Positions 1-3,992 are shown, numbered from the stretch's first letter. The stretch is DNA of 6,863 nt from Victivallaceae bacterium (GCA_028717165.1 JAQUOK010000164.1:1-6863); one strand, 5' to 3'. Translations and numbers: made by a program. Notes: generated from the sequence alone by a model not told the origin.

Positions 1-1
1 C

Positions 2-753
2 ACCATCGAGGACGCGGAAGACCAGGGCTGCGACCTCTTCGATATCGAACAGCTCAAAATCGAATATTCCGAAGACGAATTCCGGCAGCTCTTCATGGCG
101 CATTTCATCGACGACACCGCCAGCGTCTTCAGTTTCGCGCAGCTGGCCAAATGCCTGGCCGACAGCGCCGACTGGCAGGACTTCAATCCGGACGCCGCGA
201 AACCTTATTCCGGGGGGTCTGGATCGGTTACGACCCGAGCCGCAGCCGCGACGGCGCCTGCATCGTCGTCCTGGCGGCGCCGAAACAGCGCCGCGGCAAG
301 TTCCGGGTACTGGAAAAGATCACCCTGAAAAACGCCGCGTGGCAGTACCAGGCGGAGGTCATCAAGGAATTATGGGGCAAATACCAGGTAGAATATATCG
401 GCATCGACATCACCGGCCCGGGCGACGGCGTCGGCCAGATGGTGCAGCGTTTCTATCCGGCCGCCGAATGTATCTTCTACACCCAGGAAAAGAAAAACCA
501 GCTGGTATTGAAGGCGCAGCAGGTGATCAACGACGAACGGATCGAATGGGATTCAAGCTGGAGCGATATCGCGGCCGGCTTCCTGCAGATCCACCGCGCC
601 CTGACCGGCAGCTCGAACATAACCTATGTCGCGAGCCGCAGCGACACCACCGGCCACGCCGACGCCGCCTGGGCGATCATGCACGCCCTGATCAACGAAG
701 ATTTTATCCTGCCGGAAGAAGGCGAAGAATGCAGCTATGCCTTCTCCGCCTAG
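2..753 (+). CDS. Terminase large subunit (P2 gpP-like), C-terminal part, frameshifted
   Basis: Large terminase subunits package phage DNA with an N-terminal ATPase and cut it with a C-terminal nuclease. The window opens inside the protein. Frame 2 from base 2 gives the linker (DLFDIEQLKIEYS, FMAHFIDDTASVF, DFNPDAAKPYS). The same protein continues in frame 1 as VWIGYDPSRSRDGACIVVLA and ends at TAG 751-753. The RNase H-like nuclease acidic residues are visible: Asp of GYDPS (232-234), Asp of IGIDITGPGD (406-408) and Asp of GHADAAW (661-663). Both halves match the gpP family in order, so this is one gene. The frame changes in the six-G run at 212-217; one extra G would restore a single frame. 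Sequencing or assembly error, a true mutation, or -1 slippage could each explain it. The 5' end lies outside the window. Confidence 0.88.
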   Translation, partial: HRGRGRPGLRPLRYRTAQNRIFRRRIPAALHGAFHRRHRQRLQFRAAGQMPGRQRRLAGLQSGRRETLFRGVWIGYDPSRSRDGACIVVLAAPKQRRGKFRVLEKITLKNAAWQYQAEVIKELWGKYQVEYIGIDITGPGDGVGQMVQRFYPAAECIFYTQEKKNQLVLKAQQVINDERIEWDSSWSDIAAGFLQIHRALTGSSNITYVASRSDTTGHADAAWAIMHALINEDFILPEEGEECSYAFSA

Positions 754-774
754 CCGTTGCATCCGGCTGTTTTT
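752..774 (+). terminator. Weak intrinsic terminator after terminase
   Basis: AGCCG (752-756) can pair with CGGCT (764-768) around a 7-nt loop, followed by GTTTTT. The stem starts inside the terminase stop codon. Five base pairs is short, so termination may be only partial. Confidence 0.4.
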
Positions 775-776
775 AT

Positions 777-798
777 GGCCCTTCGCTTCGCTGGGGCC
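777..798 (+). repeat. 22-nt hairpin repeat, copy A
   Basis: GGCCC and GGGCC form a perfect 5-bp stem around the 12-nt loop TTCGCTTCGCTG. Two other 22-nt copies occur, at 1010-1031 (inverted) and 3184-3205, with the same or nearly the same loop. There is no T-run after this copy, so it does not look like a terminator. Confidence 0.6.
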
Positions 799-897
799 GG
801 ATCGTTACATCCGCCCGTTTTATCCGTGTCCGTCCGTATTTCTTTGACTAAAAATGAAAAACAAAATCTATTTTCATCACCGCTTGAAAAAATCATT

Positions 898-926
898 TTG
901 TATTACCCGGCAATTAATACTATAAT
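898..926 (+). promoter_or_regulatory. Sigma70-type promoter for the ogr-like gene
   Basis: TTGTAT (898-903), a 17-bp spacer, then a perfect TATAAT (921-926). The expected start of transcription is near 933, only about 9 nt before the GTG at 942. That fits either a very short leader or a start further downstream (see the ogr-like gene). The surrounding 754-941 gap is otherwise AT-rich and holds only copy A of the hairpin repeat. Confidence 0.6.
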
Positions 927-941
927 AAGAAGTTGTGAGTT

Positions 942-1310
942 GTGTTTAAAAAAAAGCCGGGAGCGCCGGTCGCCAGTCCGGCTCCCCAAAAGGCCGAATA
1001 TAACGGCTCGGCCCCGACGAAGCGAAGGGCCGCTAAAAATCCGGGTGGAACGGTGCGAATATATTGTCCATATTGCCAGACTAAAATGATCATCACTCAT
1101 CCCGTGCGGATAAACAACCGGGTATCGGATCTATACACCGTCTGCCCGAATGTCGAGTGCGGCGCCCGCTGCGTCATGCGCCTGAGCCATATTTCCGACC
1201 TTACCCCGCCGGCGCCGACTCTGACCGCCGCCATGCACGAATGGTTCGCCAATCTCCCCGAAGCCGAACAGAAAGCCATCGCCAGAACCTATCAGCCGGC
1301 GCTGTTTTAG
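942..1310 (+). CDS. Ogr/Delta-like zinc-finger late transcription activator
   Basis: Ogr (P2) and Delta (P4) are small zinc proteins that bring host RNA polymerase to phage late promoters. The family signature is present: CPYC (residues 42-45), then CPNVEC about 22 residues later, giving a C-X2-C ... C-X4-C zinc site, followed by a variable Pro/Ala-rich and acidic tail ending in QPALF. Known Ogr proteins are about 70-80 residues long with the first Cys pair near the N terminus. Here the GTG start at 942 adds a Lys/Ala/Pro-rich extension of some 37 residues that contains a 22-nt hairpin repeat. An alternative GTG at 1053 would give MRIYCPYC and 85 residues, closer to the family length, with GGTGGA upstream. 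The family call is firm; the start is not. The last 30 bases recur at 1823-1852. Confidence 0.82.
   Translation: MFKKKPGAPVASPAPQKAEYNGSAPTKRRAAKNPGGTVRIYCPYCQTKMIITHPVRINNRVSDLYTVCPNVECGARCVMRLSHISDLTPPAPTLTAAMHEWFANLPEAEQKAIARTYQPALF
1010..1031 (-). repeat. 22-nt hairpin repeat, copy C (inverted, inside the ogr-like gene)
   Basis: Read on the minus strand it has the same GGCCC/GGGCC stem as copy A and the loop TTCGCTTCGTCG, two bases different from copies A and B. It falls in the codons for SAPTKRRA of the N-terminal extension of the ogr-like gene, or in its leader if translation starts at 1053. Confidence 0.6.
1281..1310 (+). repeat. Direct repeat copy 1: 3' end of the ogr-like gene
   Basis: This 30-bp block matches 1823-1852 at 28 of 30 positions, 542 bp apart. 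It encodes the last nine residues (ARTYQPALF) and the TAG stop. The core CAGC-CGGC-GCTG followed by TTTT can also form a very small terminator-like hairpin. Confidence 0.8.
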
Positions 1311-1326
1311 GCGTTGCGTCCGGTTT

Positions 1327-1785
1327 TTATTTTTCTAAAGATGCTTGTTTTGGGACAGGCCAAGCGCTTTTTATAAAATCTTTTATTCTCTTTTTTCCCA
1401 TGATCAGCATTATGGATAATAATATTGTCAGACAAATAAGATTGTCTCGAAAAGCCTTAATGTAATAATGAATAAAAATATTAATATAGTATTTTTTAGC
1501 ATCTAGCTCGATTATATAATATTCATTTTTAACCTGTTCAATAAAGCGTTTAGGATCTACAGTAATAATAGTATGACCGTTTTTAAGTTTTATTTTTCCA
1601 GTCTCTTTCATTTCCTTTAAGTTTTCATCAGTCAGAACTTCAATCCTGGTAATATCATTTTTAGAAATACTTACCGCAGTATATTTAAATAGATCCATGA
1701 TTTGATGGAATATGAAGAATAATATAAAAAATATTACAAATAGCGGTATAAATCTTTTTATAAATGTTTTAGTTTTTAAATTCAT
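1327..1785 (-). CDS. Two-TM membrane protein of unknown function (moron candidate)
   Basis: I do not recognise a family. The ATG at 1785 is preferred over the in-frame ATG at 1827 because AAAGGA lies about 10 nt upstream, and the earlier codons run into the ogr-derived repeat. The 152-residue product has a basic N terminus (NLKTKTFIKR), a very hydrophobic helix at about residues 12-30 (LFVIFFILFFIFHQIM), a mixed soluble stretch of about 85 residues rich in Lys and Glu, and a second hydrophobic helix at about 115-131 (ICLTILLSIMLIMG), then a basic tail. This suggests an inner-membrane protein with one sizeable loop. Codon use is very AT-rich, unlike the genes on the left. It sits alone, opposite to ogr, between two copies of the ogr 3' end, which suggests a separately acquired cassette. 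Superinfection exclusion is a possible role but unsupported by any motif. Confidence 0.7.
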   Translation of the reverse strand: MNLKTKTFIKRFIPLFVIFFILFFIFHQIMDLFKYTAVSISKNDITRIEVLTDENLKEMKETGKIKLKNGHTIITVDPKRFIEQVKNEYYIIELDAKKYYINIFIHYYIKAFRDNLICLTILLSIMLIMGKKRIKDFIKSAWPVPKQASLEK

Positions 1786-1822
1786 CTTTCTTTTTTCCTT
1801 TAAAATGTAATTTTGAAACATA

Positions 1823-1852
1823 GCCAAAACCTACCAGCCGGCGCTGTTTTAG
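1823..1852 (+). repeat. Direct repeat copy 2: orphan 3' end of an ogr-like gene
   Basis: It matches 1281-1310 at 28 of 30 positions and still reads AKTYQPALF-stop in frame, with one conservative change (Arg to Lys) and one silent change (TAT/TAC). There is no ogr reading frame upstream, so this is either a gene remnant or an attachment-site-like duplication. It ends six bases before the stop of the XRE gene. Confidence 0.8.
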
Positions 1853-1858
1853 CCTGGA

Positions 1859-2122
1859 TTATTCGTAAACATCCAGTTGAGCCGGGCTGATCTCTAAAGC
1901 TGCTGCTATTTTTTCCAGAGTAGCTTTCTGATTAGTTTTGCTGTTTTCTATCGCGGAATATGACCTCTGGGTAATCCCCATCTTTTCCGCTATTTCTTTT
2001 TGAGTTTTTTTCAGACGAACCCGCCAGGCTTTTACAATAGAGCATTCATGATCTATCATGTAGCTGACCACTTCATGCGGGATAGTTTCTGTTTCATCTT
2101 CCTGACGCAGCTGGTGACTCAA
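1859..2122 (-). CDS. XRE-family HTH antitoxin-like regulator
   Basis: An 87-residue DNA-binding protein. The N terminus carries the ETIPHEVV motif often seen in XRE antitoxin-like regulators near RelE-type toxins. The HTH spans about residues 38-62 (KKTQKEIAEKMGITQRSYSAIEN), followed by ATLEKIAAALEISPAQLD, the usual fourth and fifth helices. Translation is assigned to TTG at 2122: GAGGAG lies 8 nt upstream and overlaps the yoeB stop (TGAGGAG), and the first ATG would remove the conserved N terminus. It follows yoeB by 12 nt in the same operon, so yefM-yoeB-xre is probably one transcript. The protein may add a second layer of repression or be the surviving half of another toxin-antitoxin pair. 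The target is not visible. Confidence 0.85.
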   Translation of the reverse strand: MSHQLRQEDETETIPHEVVSYMIDHECSIVKAWRVRLKKTQKEIAEKMGITQRSYSAIENSKTNQKATLEKIAAALEISPAQLDVYE

Positions 2123-2134
2123 TTTTTAAACTCC

Positions 2135-2392
2135 TCAGTAATGATTTCTTAACTGAATTATCCAGAGATTGGCCCCGTCCACATGATAAACCAAACGGTT
2201 GCAACTGTCAATCCTGCGGGACCAGAAATCGCTTAAATTATGTTTTAGTTTCTCCGGTTTTCCAGTGCCTTCAAACGGGGTTCTGGCGGTTTCGGTCAGC
2301 AACTTGTTAATCCGGTTGAACGTCTTACGGTCCTGGCCTTGCCAATAGCAATAATCTTCCCAGGCGGTAGGGGTAATGCAAATATTAAGCAT
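2135..2392 (-). CDS. yoeB: YoeB toxin, ribosome-dependent mRNA interferase
   Basis: YoeB binds the ribosome and cuts mRNA in the A site when its antitoxin YefM is degraded. The 85-residue product matches E. coli YoeB (84 residues) along its whole length: WEDYCYWQGQDRKTFNRIN, RTPFEGTGKPEKLKHNL, FWSRRI and the C-terminal NHY. Residues equivalent to the catalytic E46, R65, H83 and Y84 are all present (E47, R66, H84, Y85), so the enzyme looks intact. The start at 2392 was chosen over 2416 because it gives the family N terminus. The ATG overlaps the end of yefM by 8 bases, the usual translational coupling that keeps toxin below antitoxin. Confidence 0.96.
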   Translation of the reverse strand: MLNICITPTAWEDYCYWQGQDRKTFNRINKLLTETARTPFEGTGKPEKLKHNLSDFWSRRIDSCNRLVYHVDGANLWIIQLRNHY

Positions 2393-2657
2393 TTTCCAGT
2401 GCTTCCAGTTCTTCAACGGTTTTTTTAATGCATTTACCCTGTTTCATTTCTTCTATGCTTCTTAGTAAACGTTTGACGTTTTCAGGATTCCGCATCAAAA
2501 AAGCGGTTTCTTCCATGGACTCGTAATCCTCCAGCGAAATCATAACGACGGAAGGTTCTCTTTTCTTGGTAATGATAACCGGATCATGGTCCGCGCAGAC
2601 GCGTTCCATGGTCGACGCCAAATTGGCCCGTAAAGCCGTATATGACAATGCGTTCAT
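2385..2657 (-). CDS. yefM: YefM antitoxin (Phd/YefM family)
   Basis: The 90-residue antitoxin binds and blocks YoeB and represses its own operon. The N-terminal DNA-binding and dimerisation part is typical: SYTALRANLASTMERVCADHDPVIITKK, then VVMISLEDYESMEETAFLMRNPENVKRLLRSIEEMKQGK, closely similar to E. coli YefM, followed by the flexible toxin-binding tail. AAAGGA lies about 11 nt upstream of the ATG at 2657. It is the first gene of yefM-yoeB-xre; the promoter and operator are at 2682-2720. Confidence 0.96.
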   Translation of the reverse strand: MNALSYTALRANLASTMERVCADHDPVIITKKREPSVVMISLEDYESMEETAFLMRNPENVKRLLRSIEEMKQGKCIKKTVEELEALENA

Positions 2658-2681
2658 AAACTGTTTTTCCTTTCTTGTTGA

Positions 2682-2699
2682 TGTACAGAAGAATGTACA
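2682..2699. promoter_or_regulatory. YefM-YoeB operator: two TGTACA boxes
   Basis: TGTACA occurs at 2682-2687 and 2694-2699, 12 bp centre to centre. The E. coli yefM-yoeB operator has the same core hexamer in its long and short repeats, also 12 bp apart. The second box overlaps the -10 element, so bound complex would block RNA polymerase. Confidence 0.85.
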
Positions 2700-2720
2700 G
2701 TTTACTTTTTATTTTGTCAA
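2692..2720 (-). promoter_or_regulatory. Promoter of yefM-yoeB-xre
   Basis: On the minus strand TTGACA (2720-2715), 17 bp, then TACATT (2697-2692). The -35 is perfect and the -10 overlaps a TGTACA operator box. Confidence 0.8.
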
Positions 2721-2742
2721 GGACTTTCCACCCGGTTTTTAT

Positions 2743-2774
2743 AAAAAAAACTCCGCTGAAATTAATCAGCGGAG
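2743..2774 (-). terminator. Strong intrinsic terminator of the 3723-2836 operon
   Basis: Read on the minus strand, CTCCGCTG pairs perfectly with CAGCGGAG (2774-2767 with 2758-2751) around an 8-nt AT loop, followed directly by eight T (2750-2743). It separates the unknown operon from the yefM promoter just downstream. Confidence 0.88.
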
Positions 2775-2795
2775 AAAAAAGCCCGGGCTTTTTTT
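2775..2795. terminator. A6-GCCCGGGC-T7 palindrome, second terminator-like element
   Basis: Six A, GCCCGGGC and seven T form a perfect palindrome with a T-run in either direction. The CCGG centre must serve as the loop, so the hairpin is less typical. It lies next to the 2743-2774 terminator and could back it up or stop plus-strand transcripts. Confidence 0.5.
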
Positions 2796-2835
2796 GCTGG
2801 TACCGTGTGGTGGCGTTAATTGTTAGCTCCGACGC

Positions 2836-3051
2836 CTATATAAAGTTTTCGATTCGGTTTATGGCTCGCTCCACGACTCCCAGTTGCTTGGGAGTCGACA
2901 TTACTGTCATTTCGGTGATCAGATAATCTTTGTACAGCTCCACGGCTTCGGAGCGGTTTTGATAGATCAGCTCCGCCAACGCTTCCCTGGATATGCTTAT
3001 TTTATTTGACTGTCTTATATTTCGAGACCGACGTTCGGTTTTCCTGCTCAT
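2836..3051 (-). CDS. Small protein of unknown function, third gene of the C4-leader operon
   Basis: Not recognised. The 71-residue product has a strongly basic N terminus (SRKTERRSRNIRQSNK), then predicted helices (SREALAELIYQNRSEAVELYKDYLI) and an amphipathic C-terminal segment (LGVVERAINRIENFI). There is no membrane segment. The ATG at 3051 overlaps the stop of the preceding gene as ATGA, so translation is coupled. A perfect 9-bp hairpin lies inside the reading frame at 2874-2897. A basic helical protein of this size could bind nucleic acid, but no known motif supports that. Confidence 0.6.
   Translation of the reverse strand: MSRKTERRSRNIRQSNKISISREALAELIYQNRSEAVELYKDYLITEMTVMSTPKQLGVVERAINRIENFI
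2874..2897. repeat. Perfect 9-bp inverted repeat inside a gene
   Basis: CGACTCCCA (2874-2882) and TGGGAGTCG (2889-2897) flank a 6-base loop. No T-run follows on either strand, so it is not a standard terminator. It lies in codons for STPKQLGVV of the 2836-3051 gene. Confidence 0.6.
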
Positions 3052-3224
3052 AACGTCATCACCCCCATAATCAACAGCGCCGTGATGAAACAGGCTCCGA
3101 AGATTAATGAACTCGCTTCGACCTCGCGGCCGCTATGGCCGCAACCGCCTTTTACAAGGAACAAGTCCCTTGACCCTGGTATGGTTCCTTCGCTTCGCTG
3201 GGAACTGTTTTTTGGTGTATTCAT
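3048..3224 (-). CDS. Small single-TM protein of unknown function
   Basis: A 58-residue product with no family I recognise. The start at 3224 is chosen over 3242 because GAGG lies 8 nt upstream and overlaps the stop of the preceding gene (TGAGG), the pattern of coupled translation. Residues 1-36 are polar with two Cys-flanked Gly residues (GGCGHSG). The C terminus is one hydrophobic helix (LIFGACFITALLIMGVM), so it is probably a tail-anchored or single-span membrane protein. The stop overlaps the next ATG. The codons for SSQRSEGT coincide with hairpin repeat copy B, and further short inverted repeats lie at 3126-3142 and 3155-3172, so the DNA may have been shaped by more than coding. Confidence 0.55.
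   Translation of the reverse strand: MNTPKNSSQRSEGTIPGSRDLFLVKGGCGHSGREVEASSLIFGACFITALLIMGVMTL
3184..3205 (+). repeat. 22-nt hairpin repeat, copy B (terminator-like)
   Basis: GTTCC and GGAAC form a 5-bp stem around TTCGCTTCGCTG, exactly the loop of copy A but with a different, still fully paired stem. On the plus strand TGTTTTTT follows, so this copy could end antisense transcription entering the operon. Confidence 0.6.
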
Positions 3225-3234
3225 GACTGCCACC

Positions 3235-3723
3235 TCAAACAATGATTTCGTCGCTGTTGACCAGTTCCTTGAAAGTACGCTCCAAGGCGCTGCCTTTCTC
3301 CGCGTGGACCGCGTCCGAACAAAAACGGATACAGTCGTTGACGAACGGGCATTTTTTCTGGAAGAACAATTCGTCTTCGGCTATACTGACAGCGTTTTCA
3401 AGCTGTTCAAGATAGTCTACAATAGTTCCCAACTCTTCCTGGTCAAAGCCGGACAACTGTTCTTTGAGACGGCGCACGAGAGATTTTACCAATACCGCCC
3501 TCTCAACCTCATCGCTGAAAAGATAGGATTCGGCTTTCTTTACTGCCGTTTTGGGAGAGTCTTCAGGCATGACCAGTCCCATGCGGTTGCGTTCGGATTT
3601 GGAAAGCCTGTCTAAACTGTCTGTGAAAGACTCGAATATAACATCTTTTTCGTGCGGGGTTTCCCCGCGTTTGACCTGCTCTGCGATTTCCTCATCGGTG
3701 AAATACCTGACGGTGATACTCAT
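3235..3723 (-). CDS. Unknown helical protein, first gene of the C4-controlled operon
   Basis: The 162-residue product is not recognised. It is acidic, soluble and mostly helical, with a Cys cluster C-X5-C-X3-C at 125, 131 and 135 (CPFVNDCIRFC) that might bind metal; a fourth ligand is not obvious. The ATG at 3723 has an excellent AAGGAGG five bases upstream. That Shine-Dalgarno is part of the second target site of the C4-like RNA, so this gene occupies the position of icd/ant in phage P1 or of the first lytic-operon gene in satellite P4. By context it may take part in lytic switching or antirepression, but its own sequence does not show this. The overlapping plus-strand frame (3082-3615) is a shadow. 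Confidence 0.8.
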   Translation of the reverse strand: MSITVRYFTDEEIAEQVKRGETPHEKDVIFESFTDSLDRLSKSERNRMGLVMPEDSPKTAVKKAESYLFSDEVERAVLVKSLVRRLKEQLSGFDQEELGTIVDYLEQLENAVSIAEDELFFQKKCPFVNDCIRFCSDAVHAEKGSALERTFKELVNSDEIIV

Positions 3724-3730
3724 GGTATCC

Positions 3731-3757
3731 TCCTTTTTTGTGCCCCTATCAAAGGGC
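3731..3757 (-). promoter_or_regulatory. C4-like RNA target site 2 (loop hairpin plus Shine-Dalgarno)
   Basis: On the transcript, GCCC-UUUGAUAG-GGGC forms a hairpin (3757-3742) whose loop contains UUGAUAG (3752-3746). This is perfectly complementary to CUAUCAA in the antisense RNA. Eight nt downstream, AAAAGGA (3737-3731), the start of the Shine-Dalgarno of the 3723 gene, is complementary to the antisense loop UCCUUUU. Pairing would hide the ribosome-binding site. Confidence 0.78.
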
Positions 3758-3760
3758 GCT

Positions 3761-3836
3761 AAAAAGGCTGACTGCGGATCGTTGATAGAACGGTAAAAGG
3801 ATCACCGCTAGCCCGAAGGCTCCACCACAGTCAGCC
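3761..3836 (-). terminator. Terminator formed by the closing stem of the C4-like RNA
   Basis: The long stem ending in CAGTCAGCC (minus strand, to 3766) is followed at once by five T (3765-3761). It would end the short RNA, with read-through into the 3723 operon. Confidence 0.6.
3766..3836 (-). ncRNA. C4-type antisense immunity RNA (P1/P7 C4, P4 CI-like)
   Basis: On the minus strand a 71-nt three-way junction can be drawn. The closing stem GGCUGACUGUGG (3836-3825) pairs with CCGCAGUCAGCC (3777-3766), 12 bp with one G-U. Helix 2 is AGCC-UUCG-GGCU, a cUUCGg tetraloop (3821-3810). Helix 3 is CGGU/ACCG with loop GAUCCUUUU (3807-3791). The loop segment UCCUUUU (3801-3795) and the junction segment CUAUCAA (3788-3782) match, in antiparallel order, two leader sites: 3853-3876 upstream and 3731-3753 downstream, the latter over the Shine-Dalgarno. 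This is the layout of C4 of phages P1/P7 (a', b' against a1/b1 and a2/b2) and resembles CI RNA of P4. The G-U pair, the wobble at target 1 and the UUCG loop work only on this strand. Confidence 0.85.
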
Positions 3837-3852
3837 AGAATTCTTTGGGAAT

Positions 3853-3881
3853 TCCTTTTTTTGATGCCCTACCAAAGGCAT
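3853..3881 (-). promoter_or_regulatory. C4-like RNA target site 1 (upstream copy)
   Basis: On the transcript, AUGCC (3881-3877) and GGCAU (3868-3864) flank the loop UUUGGUAG, which can pair with antisense CUAUCAA with one G-U wobble. AAAAGGA (3859-3853) follows nine nt later and matches antisense UCCUUUU. Loop and A-rich tract are shared with target site 2, while the stem bases differ but still pair. No start codon follows this copy. Confidence 0.75.
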
Positions 3882-3891
3882 TTGCTCTTAA

Positions 3892-3918
3892 ATTATATTG
3901 CAGAAATCCAAAAGTCAA
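3892..3918 (-). promoter_or_regulatory. Promoter of the C4-like RNA and the 3723-2836 operon
   Basis: On the minus strand TTGACT (3918-3913), 15 bp, then a perfect TATAAT (3897-3892). The spacer is short. The expected start near 3886 is just upstream of C4 target site 1, as needed for the leader to contain both targets. Confidence 0.55.
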
Positions 3919-3937
3919 GTCCAATATTTGACTTTTG
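3909..3937. repeat. Perfect 10-bp inverted repeat between divergent promoters
   Basis: CAAAAGTCAA (3909-3918) and TTGACTTTTG (3928-3937) flank a 9-bp spacer. Each arm contains a TTGACT -35 element facing outward, so one bound regulator could control both directions. Confidence 0.75.
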
Positions 3938-3956
3938 AATGATTTTGGTATACGAT
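3928..3956 (+). promoter_or_regulatory. Promoter of the 3993 HTH gene
   Basis: TTGACT (3928-3933), 17 bp, TACGAT (3951-3956). A better -10 match, TATAAT at 3972-3977, has no good -35 at the right distance, so the exact start is open. Confidence 0.5.
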
Positions 3957-3975
3957 ATACGACTTTAGCCGTATA
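3956..3975. promoter_or_regulatory. Candidate operator upstream of the 3993 gene
   Basis: TATACG (3956-3961) and CGTATA (3970-3975) are perfect 6-bp inverted arms with an 8-bp spacer. An overlapping palindrome GTATA-CGA-TATAC covers 3948-3960. Both sit around the likely -10, where the HTH protein encoded next door could act on its own promoter. Confidence 0.5.
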
Positions 3976-3992
3976 ATGGAAAGGAGAAAATT

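Noticed and set aside
95..328. Separate 77-residue gene starting at 95
   Set aside because: Its first 40 residues match the terminase linker and the rest is out-of-frame low-complexity sequence past the G-run. It is a piece of the frameshifted terminase.
339..851. 170-codon open frame overlapping the terminase
   Set aside because: The Arg/Pro/His-rich product is typical of a shadow frame in GC-rich DNA. The terminase frame carries the conserved nuclease motifs.
1281..1852. Insertion sequence between the two repeats
   Set aside because: There is no transposase, no terminal inverted repeat, and the 30-bp duplication is far longer than usual target-site duplications.
2566..2926. Two plus-strand open frames over the yefM 5' end and the terminators
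   Set aside because: They cross a strong terminator, the yefM promoter and the operator. The translated sequence is low in information and lacks start signals.
3082..3615. 177-codon open frame on the plus strand
   Set aside because: It is antisense to the 3235-3723 and 3048-3224 genes, which have strong Shine-Dalgarno sites and coupled starts. Its product has no recognisable domain and no good ribosome-binding site.
3766..3836. tRNA gene
   Set aside because: The 71-nt length is suggestive, but the closing stem is 12 bp, there is no anticodon arm or T-loop motif, and only two short internal helices exist.
3235..3886. Type III toxin-antitoxin system (ToxIN-like: RNA, terminator, protein)
   Set aside because: The gene order is similar, but the RNA lacks the tandem pseudoknot repeats, the protein does not resemble ToxN/AbiQ, and the antisense matches to the Shine-Dalgarno fit a C4-type RNA much better.
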